Assembly: GCA_003501385.1 (NCBI GenBank)
Contig: DNPN01000244.1
Span: forward strand, 1 to 7,725
Reading direction: 5' to 3'
DNA: 7,725 nt
Source of the DNA: Rhizobium sp.
GTDB taxonomy: Bacteria; Pseudomonadota; Alphaproteobacteria; Rhizobiales; Rhizobiaceae
Part shown: one piece after another, positions 1 to 6,614 of the stretch
How positions within the stretch are numbered: the first letter of the stretch is position 1
How the letters are laid out: every line of letters begins with the position of its first letter
Position numbers and translations under genes: made by a program
The notes under the pieces: model-generated
Database searches by the model: none
Seen by the model: only the letters and a program-made list of their open reading frames with translations
What the model was told of the DNA's origin: nothing

Positions 1-96
1 CTCAAAAATCGCGACACGCTTTAGGTTCTTTTGTTTTCGTTTGTCTTTTCGGGAAACCCGGGCTCTACTTTTCTCTGACAAACTCTAGAAAAAGCA

Positions 97-151
97 TTCA
101 GGTCTGCACTGTTCAGGTGAAACTCATTATCAGGCCTGCAAGCAGTCCTGA
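97..151. repeat. TCAGG repeats and imperfect palindrome downstream of repC (candidate parS)
   Basis: Between the repC stop and the window edge, TCAGG occurs three times (from 98, 113 and 130). The first two copies are the 7-mer TTCAGGT at 97-103 and 112-118. The third opens a 22-bp imperfect palindrome at 130-151: arms TCAGG-C-CTGC and GCAG-T-CCTGA around a central AA, with one mismatched pair. No U-run follows on the minus strand, so it is a poor intrinsic terminator for repC. In several repABC plasmids the centromere-like parS is a palindrome near repC or between the rep genes, so this is a reasonable parS candidate. It does not match a parS consensus I can recall with certainty. The assignment is inference. 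Confidence 0.35.
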
Positions 152-207
152 GGCAAGCAAGAAGGATCGAGCACATCGTAGGACGTTCCAGTATCATCAT
201 CAAACGA

Positions 208-1422
208 CTATCCAGCTCTCAAACCCTCCTGCCCGTTTGCTTTTAGCAATGCCATCACCATAGGTCCTAGAGAAAACTCGCCTTGCTCGCAACGGCGCGT
301 CAGATCTCTGAGATAACCTCCGGGGGAGTTGATCAAGTTCGCCCTTTCCAGGATGCATGCCATCGCAATTGCTGCGTTTTCCGGCCCCAAAATCGAGCAC
401 GCATCCTGATAAGCCGATGGACTTACACCCAATGTCGATCGAACCACCACCGCCGCCGCCATAAGGTCCCTCCAGCTAAGAACCGCACCGCCTGGCCCAT
501 AATCGCTGATCGTTGGGCAGGCCTTCAAAACTATTCCCAGAGGGAAGCGCTTCATAGGCTCTCTTTTTTTGTCACGGATTGCCTCGACATTTGTGTCCTG
601 CTCTTTTCGAGAGCTTGGTTCAAATTCATGTGGAGATTTGGTATTTGAATTCTGTATGTGCTGCGCAATCTGACGGTCATTGGCGCTATTATTTTCTAAA
701 TTTGTATGATTTTTCAGCTTATTAATAACTTCCGTATGAAGCATCTGCATCTCTTCGAGAATGGCTGTGAGGTCAGAAAGATTGGGGTTGCGTGGAATTC
801 TGGCGACAAGAGACACATAGATGTCCTCAACAGCCAGCCAGTCACCCGCTGCCCCCTCCTCCATAGCCGCAGAAATCAACTTTCGCACGTCACGCCGGAG
901 AATAGTCAAGCTCTCCTTTGCCCTCCTGAACAGGGCCCGCTTCGCCATGACTTCCTGAGCCAACAACGCAAATTCTTCGGAGCGGGCCAAAAGTGGAGAG
1001 AGGTCAAAGCCAAATGCACTTTCAATGTGCCCTCGCCCATCTTTGCGCGCATAGCGCTTTCCGTTGGCACTATCCTTGCGGATGATTAACCCTGCCTCGA
1101 CCAGCATGGCAATATGCCGTCGCAAGGTTGCACTCGCCAATCCGTGGGCCCGAAGCGCAAGCTGGACATTTGATGGAAAGACGATGAGTTGCGCATCCTT
1201 GCGCAATTCATTGTCTGGATAAAAGCTCAACAATGCGTCAAGAACCGCAAGGCTGTTGGGTTGGATACCCAGCATTTCCATTGCGGCCGAGATGTCCCGA
1301 AAGACCCTCCACTTCTCAGCGGTTTTTCCTGGCTTAATGTCGGTTGATTCGATTTGCCGCCGCACGAGTGCAAGCGTCATAGATCGCCGCCCGAAAGGCG
1401 TCGTCACACTTCCTGTCTGCAT
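208..1422 (-). CDS. repC: Plasmid replication initiator RepC
   Basis: RepC is the initiator of repABC plasmids; it acts at an origin inside its own gene and is the rate-limiting replication factor. The 404-residue product has the expected length and landmarks: the N-terminal VTTPFGRR signature (residues 6-13), a winged-helix DNA-binding region (about 70-125, with SATLRRHIAMLVEAGLI), a polar low-complexity linker (about 230-290) and the conserved C-terminal region with SPGGYLRDLTRR and GEFSLGPM ending LRAG (about 366-404). ATG at 1422 is chosen because it gives the family N-terminus; an adjacent ATG at 1425 is equally possible. AAAGG lies a few bases upstream on the minus strand. The frame stays open upstream to 1611, but those codons overlap the antisense RNA and repB and look non-coding. 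repC is last in the repABC operon and is probably controlled by the antisense RNA and a hairpin over its ribosome site. Confidence 0.96.
   Translation of the reverse strand: MQTGSVTTPFGRRSMTLALVRRQIESTDIKPGKTAEKWRVFRDISAAMEMLGIQPNSLAVLDALLSFYPDNELRKDAQLIVFPSNVQLALRAHGLASATLRRHIAMLVEAGLIIRKDSANGKRYARKDGRGHIESAFGFDLSPLLARSEEFALLAQEVMAKRALFRRAKESLTILRRDVRKLISAAMEEGAAGDWLAVEDIYVSLVARIPRNPNLSDLTAILEEMQMLHTEVINKLKNHTNLENNSANDRQIAQHIQNSNTKSPHEFEPSSRKEQDTNVEAIRDKKREPMKRFPLGIVLKACPTISDYGPGGAVLSWRDLMAAAVVVRSTLGVSPSAYQDACSILGPENAAIAMACILERANLINSPGGYLRDLTRRCEQGEFSLGPMVMALLKANGQEGLRAG
687..731. other. oriV: AT-rich patch inside repC, probable origin of replication
   Basis: This stretch is about 80 percent A+T, far above the rest of repC. 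It falls in the codons for the polar linker around RepC residues 231-246 (VINKLKNHTNLEN). In studied repABC plasmids the origin was mapped to an AT-rich segment in the central part of repC, and both position and composition agree here. The exact limits are arbitrary. I see no DnaA box that I would defend. Confidence 0.5.
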
Positions 1423-1432
1423 CATATTTCGC

Positions 1433-1449
1433 CTTTTAGCAGGCAAAAG
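1433..1449 (-). promoter_or_regulatory. Hairpin occluding the repC ribosome-binding site (S-element-like)
   Basis: In the repC leader, read on the minus strand, CTTTT (1449-1445) can pair with AAAAG (1437-1433) around a 7-base loop GCCTGCT. AAAAG is the 5' part of the AAAAGG Shine-Dalgarno, which sits just before the repC start at 1425/1422. The known repABC model has antisense RNA binding cause the leader to fold into a short stem that hides the repC ribosome site, and this hairpin is placed for that role. A further 8-bp palindrome, TGGCGCCA, lies at 1467-1474 in the same leader and may take part in alternative folding. Pairing is seen; function is inferred. Confidence 0.45.
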
Positions 1450-1481
1450 AAAACTACTCACCAAAATGGCGCCAAAGACTC

Positions 1482-1510
1482 TTGACGAAGAATCGAGGAA
1501 ATGCGATTCT
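1482..1510 (+). promoter_or_regulatory. Promoter of the counter-transcribed RNA
   Basis: TTGACG (1482-1487) is a near-consensus -35 box. After a 17-bp spacer comes GATTCT (1505-1510), a moderate -10 box. It points opposite to repABC and lies between repB and repC, so transcription would start near 1517 and run toward the repB end. The perfectly placed terminator downstream supports it. Confidence 0.7.
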
Positions 1511-1516
1511 GTTCTT

Positions 1517-1572
1517 GCTACAGAGACAGAAGGGCTTCCGCGACGGCGACGTTGAGGGAGCTCTTTTCTTTT
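1517..1572 (+). ncRNA. Counter-transcribed antisense RNA (ctRNA) of the repABC operon
   Basis: repABC plasmids encode in the repB-repC gap a small antisense RNA of roughly 50-60 nt that represses repC and is a main incompatibility determinant. The unit is visible here: a promoter at 1482-1510, a predicted start about 7 bases after the -10 box, and a strong terminator hairpin ending in a U-run by 1572. The predicted transcript is about 50-55 nt and fully complementary to the repC leader. It would act in trans by pairing with the repABC mRNA between the repB stop and the repC start, causing early termination or hiding the repC ribosome site. The 5' end is estimated from promoter spacing only. 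Confidence 0.8.
1532..1572 (+). terminator. Intrinsic terminator of the ctRNA
   Basis: The arms at 1532-1545 and 1550-1563 form 14 positions of pairing with one mismatch (G/A) and three G-U type pairs. They enclose the tetraloop GCGA, which fits the stable GNRA class. TTTTCTTTT follows at 1564-1572. This is a textbook rho-independent terminator and also the structured 3' half of the antisense RNA, where initial loop contacts with the mRNA are expected. Confidence 0.85.
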
Positions 1573-1577
1573 GCGGA

Positions 1578-2600
1578 CTATTCTCCGTGTTTTCGTTGAG
1601 ACTGATTGCAATGGGCTTGATAAAGCGCAGGCAGCTGCTCCAGCACGAAAGCAGCAAACTCGGGTGTCGCCTTCTTATCGATGGTAATTTCCAGCTTGGA
1701 TTTGCTTTGTGTCACTTGCGCAAGTCGGTCACCATCTGGTGTCGACATAATGTGTGGGAGCCCTCGAGCGACGCTACGCGGCTTGAAATTGGCCAACACA
1801 GCCTTGAACCGCTCAGCAGAAGCAAGCGCCTGCACCTCATCCGACAACGCATATGTCGCACAGTCGATAGGGGAGGGGGCCTTTTCGATAAGCTCTGCAA
1901 GTTGCTGCCAGTTCGGGCGTCCAACGCCTGGTGCCGGACCAATAGCATCAATCAATTTCGGGGGCAGGGTATCAATGAGCAGCAGCATTTTCGAAAGATT
2001 GCTTTTATCGATCGACATCGCAGCAATAACAATCTCGCGAGAAAACTGCTTGTTCAAACGATGGGCAAAGCGTGCCTTCTCAATGAAGGAGAGATCCTCA
2101 CGCTCATTGTTTTCCTGACCTTGAGCGATGACAAGTTGCTCATCTGTCAAATCACGAACAACAGCCTTAACCGGAAGGCCCAATTCAAAGACAGCTCGAA
2201 GCCGACGGTGGCCGAAGCCAACCTGATATTTGCCGGCTTGTTCCGGGTGAGGGCGCACCAGGATCGGAACCTGTTGCCCTTGCTCGCGGATTGATGCCAA
2301 AAGCCCATCGATATCGCCCGGCATGCGATCCTGCACAAAGGACGGTTCAATCAATGCAGCATCCAACTCGACAACCGCATGACCTTCAGCAAGGCGGCGC
2401 TCGATCTCTTCGGCGCGCGACAAGCGATCGTTTTGCTCACGAAGCGCATTGCCAATATTGGCTGTCAGCTTGGTTGACGGGTCCCGTTCTTTTCTTGCCA
2501 CGCCCAAAAGCGGCATTGATCGCGTTTTGCCCGCCCGAGTTTCTACAGGTGATGTGGTAGGCGCGTCTGACGAAACGCCGAGGATGTGCTTCCTGCTCAT
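1578..2600 (-). CDS. repB: Plasmid partition protein RepB (ParB family)
   Basis: RepB is the ParB-like centromere-binding protein: it loads on parS, bridges the plasmid to the RepA ATPase for segregation, and enhances RepA repression of the operon. The 340-residue protein shows a basic N-terminal arm, a ParB/Sulfiredoxin-like domain at about 75-165 with the GFGHRRLRA motif (128-136) and ENNERED (163-169), a helix-turn-helix region at about 184-210 (REIVIAAMSIDKSNLSKML), and a C-terminal dimerisation part. Length is normal for the family. The ATG at 2600 overlaps the repA stop as ATGA, which suggests translational coupling and leaves no room for a parS or a repD-like peptide between repA and repB. 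The TAG stop at 1578 lies 6 bp beyond the U-run of the antisense RNA. Confidence 0.95.
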   Translation of the reverse strand: MSRKHILGVSSDAPTTSPVETRAGKTRSMPLLGVARKERDPSTKLTANIGNALREQNDRLSRAEEIERRLAEGHAVVELDAALIEPSFVQDRMPGDIDGLLASIREQGQQVPILVRPHPEQAGKYQVGFGHRRLRAVFELGLPVKAVVRDLTDEQLVIAQGQENNEREDLSFIEKARFAHRLNKQFSREIVIAAMSIDKSNLSKMLLLIDTLPPKLIDAIGPAPGVGRPNWQQLAELIEKAPSPIDCATYALSDEVQALASAERFKAVLANFKPRSVARGLPHIMSTPDGDRLAQVTQSKSKLEITIDKKATPEFAAFVLEQLPALYQAHCNQSQRKHGE

Positions 2601-3811
2601 GTGGGTCTACCCCATGCTTTTTTAATCAAGGATTCGATTTCGTCATTGACGGCATTCATTGCTTCCAGCGCCCGATCATATGTCGCGCGGGTAAACTGAC
2701 CCCGTTCAACTTCAAACAGGGTTTGGTTCGTCAAGCCCGCATCCGACACTGCTGTGGTTTTCAGCATTGGAAAATTAAGAACGTTTTCACCAAAGATCGA
2801 TCTCAAATAGCCCACCATCTGATTTTGCGGACCATCGCTCGGTTCAAAACGGGTAACCAGATAACGCATCCAGTTGAACTTGAACTCGGCGCCGGCACTC
2901 TCAATTTCCCGCAAGAGATTCGATGTCATCGCCAAAAACTGGTTCATCGACATCACATCCAGCATCTGAGGGTGAACAGTGACAAGAATGGATGTTGCCG
3001 CTGTTAGCGCCGACAAAGTCAAATACCCAAGCTGGGGAGGGCAGTCGATCACCACCACATCATAGTTATCGGCTATATCTTCAATCGCCTGACTGATCCG
3101 CCCATAAAAGAGCGTGTCACCCTCCTTGCGCTTCATCAACGCCCTTGGCGTGTCATGTTCAAACTCCATGAGTTCGAGGTTGCCAGGAATGAGATGCAGA
3201 TCGGGGATATATGTTCCGCGAACAACTTGCTCAATCGGAACCTGCTCATCATCGTATCGGATCGCACCATAAAGGGTTTCGTTGGGACCGACATCGGTCT
3301 CGGGTTGGCTGCCAAACAGCGCAGAAAGGCTGGCTTGAGGATCGAGATCAATCGCCAGAACCCTGTATCCTCGCATAGCGAGATACTGAGCAAGGTGCGC
3401 CGCAGTCGTCGTCTTGCCCGACCCACCTTTGAAATTCATAACGGAGATCACTTGAAGTGACTCACCATCCCGGCGGTGAGGAAGATATCGACGGTTGCCG
3501 CGCCCAACCTGGTCCATGTGCTTGCGGATGGCATGGATATCTTCAATTGAAAAGATCCGCCTGCCGCCTGGACTCAGGCTAACATTCATTTCTGGCATTT
3601 CTGACGCTGTCTGCCGCAAGTAAGATTCACCGACGCCAAGCAACTTGGCTGCTTCCGACGGCCCGAATGTGCGGATGCCCTTCTCGGAAGTCGGTGGGAA
3701 AACTTTCAAATGATGCGCCTGGAGTTGACTAGACAGAGCTTCGGCATGACGCTCCATCAGAGCGGTCAACCCTTCAATCGCAGGTGCTGTTTTCGGAGCA
3801 GTCTTCGTCAT
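2597..3811 (-). CDS. repA: Plasmid partition protein RepA (ParA family ATPase)
   Basis: RepA is the Walker-type ParA ATPase of the repABC system: it moves plasmids on the nucleoid with RepB and represses its own operon. Taking the ATG at 3811 (404 aa), an N-terminal segment with HAEALSSQLQAHHLKVFPP is followed by a MerR-like winged-helix at about 46-90 (PSEAAKLLGVGESYLRQT), the deviant Walker A KGGSGKTT at 128-135, DLDPQAS at 155-161 and the Walker B region VVVIDCPPQLGYLT at about 252. The frame continues upstream to an ATG at 3823 (408 aa) and a GTG at 3871 (424 aa). The GTG lacks a ribosome site and would put two palindromes inside the gene; the choice between 3811 and 3823 is open because neither has a strong Shine-Dalgarno. 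It is the first gene of the operon and overlaps repB by 4 bp. Confidence 0.95.
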   Translation of the reverse strand: MTKTAPKTAPAIEGLTALMERHAEALSSQLQAHHLKVFPPTSEKGIRTFGPSEAAKLLGVGESYLRQTASEMPEMNVSLSPGGRRIFSIEDIHAIRKHMDQVGRGNRRYLPHRRDGESLQVISVMNFKGGSGKTTTAAHLAQYLAMRGYRVLAIDLDPQASLSALFGSQPETDVGPNETLYGAIRYDDEQVPIEQVVRGTYIPDLHLIPGNLELMEFEHDTPRALMKRKEGDTLFYGRISQAIEDIADNYDVVVIDCPPQLGYLTLSALTAATSILVTVHPQMLDVMSMNQFLAMTSNLLREIESAGAEFKFNWMRYLVTRFEPSDGPQNQMVGYLRSIFGENVLNFPMLKTTAVSDAGLTNQTLFEVERGQFTRATYDRALEAMNAVNDEIESLIKKAWGRPT

Positions 3812-3826
3812 TTCAAAACCCATTTT

Positions 3827-3853
3827 TCGCCATTGGCGATAGTTTTCGCGAAA
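3827..3853. promoter_or_regulatory. Paired palindromes at the repA 5' end (candidate RepA/RepB operator)
   Basis: Two perfect dyads lie side by side: TCGCCA-T-TGGCGA at 3827-3839 and TTTCGCGAAA at 3844-3853. They share the TTTCGC core and have centres about 15-16 bp apart. They sit just upstream of the preferred repA ATG, where RepA/RepB bind to repress repABC in studied plasmids. An operator role is inferred from position and symmetry. If translation began at the GTG at 3871 they would be inside the coding region. Confidence 0.45.
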
Positions 3854-3914
3854 TCGAAAGAATTCCGCCACCGATAACTAATGTCGATTCTGAATTTTGA
3901 GCAAGAGGTTTTAG

Positions 3915-3932
3915 GTTAATGAAACGTTAATG
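3915..3932. repeat. Direct repeat in the repA upstream region
   Basis: GTTAATG occurs at 3915-3921 and again at 3926-3932, 11 bp apart, so both copies face the same side of the helix. The surroundings are AT-rich and lie about 100 bp before repA, where the operon promoter is expected. I could not settle on one convincing -35/-10 pair on the minus strand. It could be a binding site for RepA or another regulator. Confidence 0.35.
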
Positions 3933-3978
3933 CGCCTTGTATCCAATTCTAGCATTCCGCAATTTCACGATCATTATC

Positions 3979-4006
3979 GGCTAGTTAGCCAGATTTAAAC
4001 AAATCT
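3979..4006. repeat. Two adjacent inverted repeats upstream of repA
   Basis: GGCTA-GT-TAGCC (3979-3990) is immediately followed by AGATTT-AAAC-AAATCT (3991-4006), both with perfect arms. They are about 170-195 bp upstream of the repA start in non-coding sequence. Possible roles are partition site, operator or a terminator of an incoming transcript; no U-run is adjacent, so a terminator is the weakest option. Confidence 0.4.
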
Positions 4007-5160
4007 CACCCGGCGAAATGAAATGCAGATTTGCACATATTCCTCACCGCAGCCCGTCCAATTCGTCCTCCCAGTTTCCGCACGCGGCAGCGAATCAATA
4101 GAATCACTTCATGCAAATCTAACCATAGAAATACACACAACGACGGGTTCGTCCCCGCAAAGGTACAGAATACGACATAGCTTTTTGACCAAAACATTGA
4201 AGTCTTGTCGGATTTTCTATTTTTTGCTCCCCCGTTGGCTGCCTGGTTTCACGGGTTGTTTTTCAGGGGGAGGATCCCGAAGCTGTCTGCTAGCTTTTGT
4301 CGGAGAAATCATACTCCCCGAGCATGTTGATGTGGGCCCACGACTGCGGCGAATGGCGTTGGTGCGCGGATCAGCTAATGTGCGGTATTCGGTCTTTGAT
4401 CTTCTGGCTTATTTGGTTTCTCTTGCATTCCAGAATGCCATACTGTCGCCTCCGAGGTTCCCGTTCAAAAAAGCAATTTTCATGCCAATCGATTAGCGAA
4501 GCGCCCTTTGCGACGTTCACCAGGTCGCTTGTGGACCGAAGCTTCGATGTCCTGGCACGGGGTTCGCGGTGTCTTGAGCAGGTCTCTGGAGACCTCCCAG
4601 CTATAGACTTCACTCTCGCCGCCAACGAGAAGCATCTGCAATCCATTGCGCGGAAGTTTGCGAACGATATCCTCGTGGTTCGGATTGTGAAGGCCGACGA
4701 GGTGCCGGAACCGCAAGGGGCCTTTCAGGAGGTCACGGGCGCCTACATTAAACCATACAATCTTGGCTTTGCGGCCGGCTTTATTCCTAAGCAGTACGGA
4801 GAAGGCGGATCAGCAACCTCGACTTTCGGGTGGTCGCTTCGGAAATCTGCGCCGTAGATCCGGGTTTCGCCACGATCCCGCTCGTCAACGGTTTTGCCCT
4901 GATGTCGCTTGTGTCGTTCGGCTGCCAGAGGTGATCGCTCACGGCAAGTATCTTGCCGCAGGCTGTCAGCGAATCTCCGGGATCGACTGGATTTTCCAGC
5001 TTCTCATAAAGTCTCTTTTATCTCAGCCGTGGGGCTTCGGCAGCACGGGGCAGCAGCCGATTTTTGCACGGTCAGAACATACAAAGTTCCCTTTAAGGCA
5101 AGACAATTGCTGCAGTGCCGCATAACTTTTGGGTTCTAGACCAACGATAAACCAAGGGAA
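4007..5160. other. Long region with no convincing gene between repA and the monooxygenase operon
   Basis: About 1.15 kb lies here between two oppositely directed transcription units. Open frames exist, but none has a good start with ribosome site, a recognisable domain and an uninterrupted length. Visible structure includes AGATTTGCA at 4027-4035 with its inverted copy TGCAAATCT at 4112-4120, the arms CTCCCCC (4227-4233) and GGGGGAG (4266-4272), and GAAC-N7-GTTC at 5075-5089 about 80 bp before the monooxygenase gene. A stretch open on both strands at 4480-4837 is listed separately. The operon promoter must lie at the right end, but I could not identify convincing boxes. Confidence 0.5.
4480..4837 (-). 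pseudogene. Possible decayed coding fragment of unknown function
   Basis: On the minus strand a stop-free stretch encodes about 118 codons ending at TGA 4480. It reads like protein (for example KIVWFNVGARDLLKGPLRF and LLVGGESEVYSWEVSRDL) with G/C-rich third positions typical of this replicon. There is an in-frame stop upstream near 4839 and no good start with a ribosome site. A neighbouring minus frame (about 4787-4990) also looks protein-like up to a stop at 4787, so a frameshifted gene running through about 4990-4480 is possible. The plus strand is open over the same bases, so orientation is not certain. I do not recognise the family. It may be a relic left by rearrangement. Confidence 0.25.
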
Positions 5161-5167
5161 CAGCAAG

Positions 5168-6553
5168 ATGCGCAAGCGTATGATTTTTAACTGCTTTACC
5201 ATGAACGTGCCCTCGCATATCTATCACGGCACATGGCGGCATCCGAGGAACCAGCTCGCGAAATTCAACGACTTCGACACGTGGGCAAATCTTGTCAAAA
5301 AACTCGAAGAGGGAAAGTTCGACGCGATCTTTTTCGCCGACATCCTTGGTATCGATTCCGCCTATGACGGAAAGTGGGACGCTTATTTTGAACAGGGGCT
5401 CCACATGCCCTGCAACGATACCTTTACGCTGTGCGCCGCCCTCGCCGGTGTCACAAAGAACCTCGGCCTGGTCTTCACGAGCTCAATCCTTTCCGAACAT
5501 CCCTTCGCATTCGCGAAGAAGGCGTCTACGCTCGACCACATCAGCGGCGGACGCATCGGCTGGAACATCGTTACAAGCGTGACAGATAACGCAGCCCGCA
5601 ACTTCGGGTATGACAAGATCGTTCCCCACGACCAGCGCTACGACTGGGCGGACGAATATATGGACGTCATCTACAAACTCTTCGAAGGCTCATGGGAAGC
5701 CGGCGCGATGGTCGCCGACCGCGAAAGAGGCGTTTTCAGCGAGCATAGCAAGGTGCATCACATCAACCACGTCGGCGAACGATACAAGGTCCAGGGGCCG
5801 CATCTGGTGGCCCCGTCGCCTCAGCGCACTCCGATGCTTTACCAGGCAGGTGCCTCCAAACGCGGCAGCCAATTTGCCGCGCAGCACGCTGAGGGCACCT
5901 TTATTCTCTATCCCAATGTCGATGGCGCTCGCATTGGCATCGCTGGTACAAAAAAGGTTGCAGAACAGGTTGGACGTGGGCCCGAGGACCTGAAATTCAT
6001 TCAGGGTCTGTCATTCGTGGTCGGCAGCACCATGGAAGAGGCAGCCCGGAAAGCTGCGGAAATCGACGAGTGGGTCCTTTACGAAGGGCTCGCCGCCCAC
6101 GTGAGCCGCGATATGGGCGTCGATCTGTCCCATCTTGATCCCGACAAGCCGGTTGACGAATCCGGCCTCGATGGCCTTCAGGGCTATGCGCGTATGATTG
6201 AAATGGGCAAGCCGAATGGCGAGAAGGCGACAGTGAAGGAAGTCGCCAACGCGCTCTCGTATAACTGCCGCATCGTGGGCACGCCGGAAACCATTGCCGA
6301 TGAGCTTGAGCGGTGGCAGGACGCAGGCGTGGATGGCATCAACATGATCTGCCAGCTTCATCCCGAGACCTATCTCGATTTCATCGACCATGTGACGCCG
6401 GTGCTTCAGGAGCGCGGCTTGGCTCAGCGGGACTATGCCGATGGCCCGCTTCGCCAAAAGCTGTTCGGAGGGGGGCCGCTGCTTCCCGACAATCATCCGG
6501 GTGCCGCATACCGAAACGCGTTCTCCAATGCTGCACCGGTTGCCGCCTCGTAA
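5168..6553 (+). CDS. FMNH2-dependent monooxygenase, DmoA/NtaA/DszA family (luciferase-like)
   Basis: This 461-residue cytosolic protein is the oxygenase part of a two-component flavin monooxygenase of the bacterial luciferase superfamily (NtaA/SnaA/DszA subgroup). It uses FMNH2 and O2 to oxidise a small substrate, cleaving a C-N or C-S bond or forming a sulfone-type product. Visible landmarks are GTWRHP (21-26), GKFDAIFFAD (49-58), the strongly conserved STLDHISGGRIGWNIVTS (120-137), NFGYD with HDQRYDWADEYM (about 145-165) and APSPQRTPMLYQAGAS (215-230). From memory it resembles dimethylsulfide monooxygenase DmoA more than nitrilotriacetate monooxygenase, so an organosulfur substrate is my first guess. 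ATG at 5168 is preferred over TTG at 5129 because AAGGGA precedes it at proper distance and MRKRM is the usual family N-terminus. A flavin reductase gene follows after 61 bp. No transporter or regulator is nearby. Confidence 0.9.
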   Translation: MRKRMIFNCFTMNVPSHIYHGTWRHPRNQLAKFNDFDTWANLVKKLEEGKFDAIFFADILGIDSAYDGKWDAYFEQGLHMPCNDTFTLCAALAGVTKNLGLVFTSSILSEHPFAFAKKASTLDHISGGRIGWNIVTSVTDNAARNFGYDKIVPHDQRYDWADEYMDVIYKLFEGSWEAGAMVADRERGVFSEHSKVHHINHVGERYKVQGPHLVAPSPQRTPMLYQAGASKRGSQFAAQHAEGTFILYPNVDGARIGIAGTKKVAEQVGRGPEDLKFIQGLSFVVGSTMEEAARKAAEIDEWVLYEGLAAHVSRDMGVDLSHLDPDKPVDESGLDGLQGYARMIEMGKPNGEKATVKEVANALSYNCRIVGTPETIADELERWQDAGVDGINMICQLHPETYLDFIDHVTPVLQERGLAQRDYADGPLRQKLFGGGPLLPDNHPGAAYRNAFSNAAPVAAS

Positions 6554-6614
6554 CCATCCCAATGATCAGGATCTGGCACGCCGGATCCTTCCTTTAATCC
6601 AGACGGGGAATAAT

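Noticed and set aside
50..60. CGGG-AAA-CCCG hairpin as a repC terminator
   Set aside because: The stem is only 4 bp with no proper U-run on the minus strand.
21..203. 60-codon minus-strand frame directly after repC
   Set aside because: It has no good ribosome site or recognisable domain, uneven codon use, and runs through the palindrome; probably chance.
1423..1611. In-frame N-terminal extension of RepC by about 62 codons
   Set aside because: It overlaps the antisense RNA and the repB end, is Arg/Ser-rich and unlike RepC proteins; VTTPFGRR near the 1422 start is the family N-terminus.
4297..4857. 186-codon plus-strand frame
   Set aside because: Its first third is rich in Cys and Trp as in random sequence, it has no ribosome site, and the rest lies exactly opposite a minus frame that reads more like protein.
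6011..6562. 183-codon minus-strand frame inside the monooxygenase gene
   Set aside because: It is a shadow of the strongly supported plus-strand gene and shows no domain of its own.
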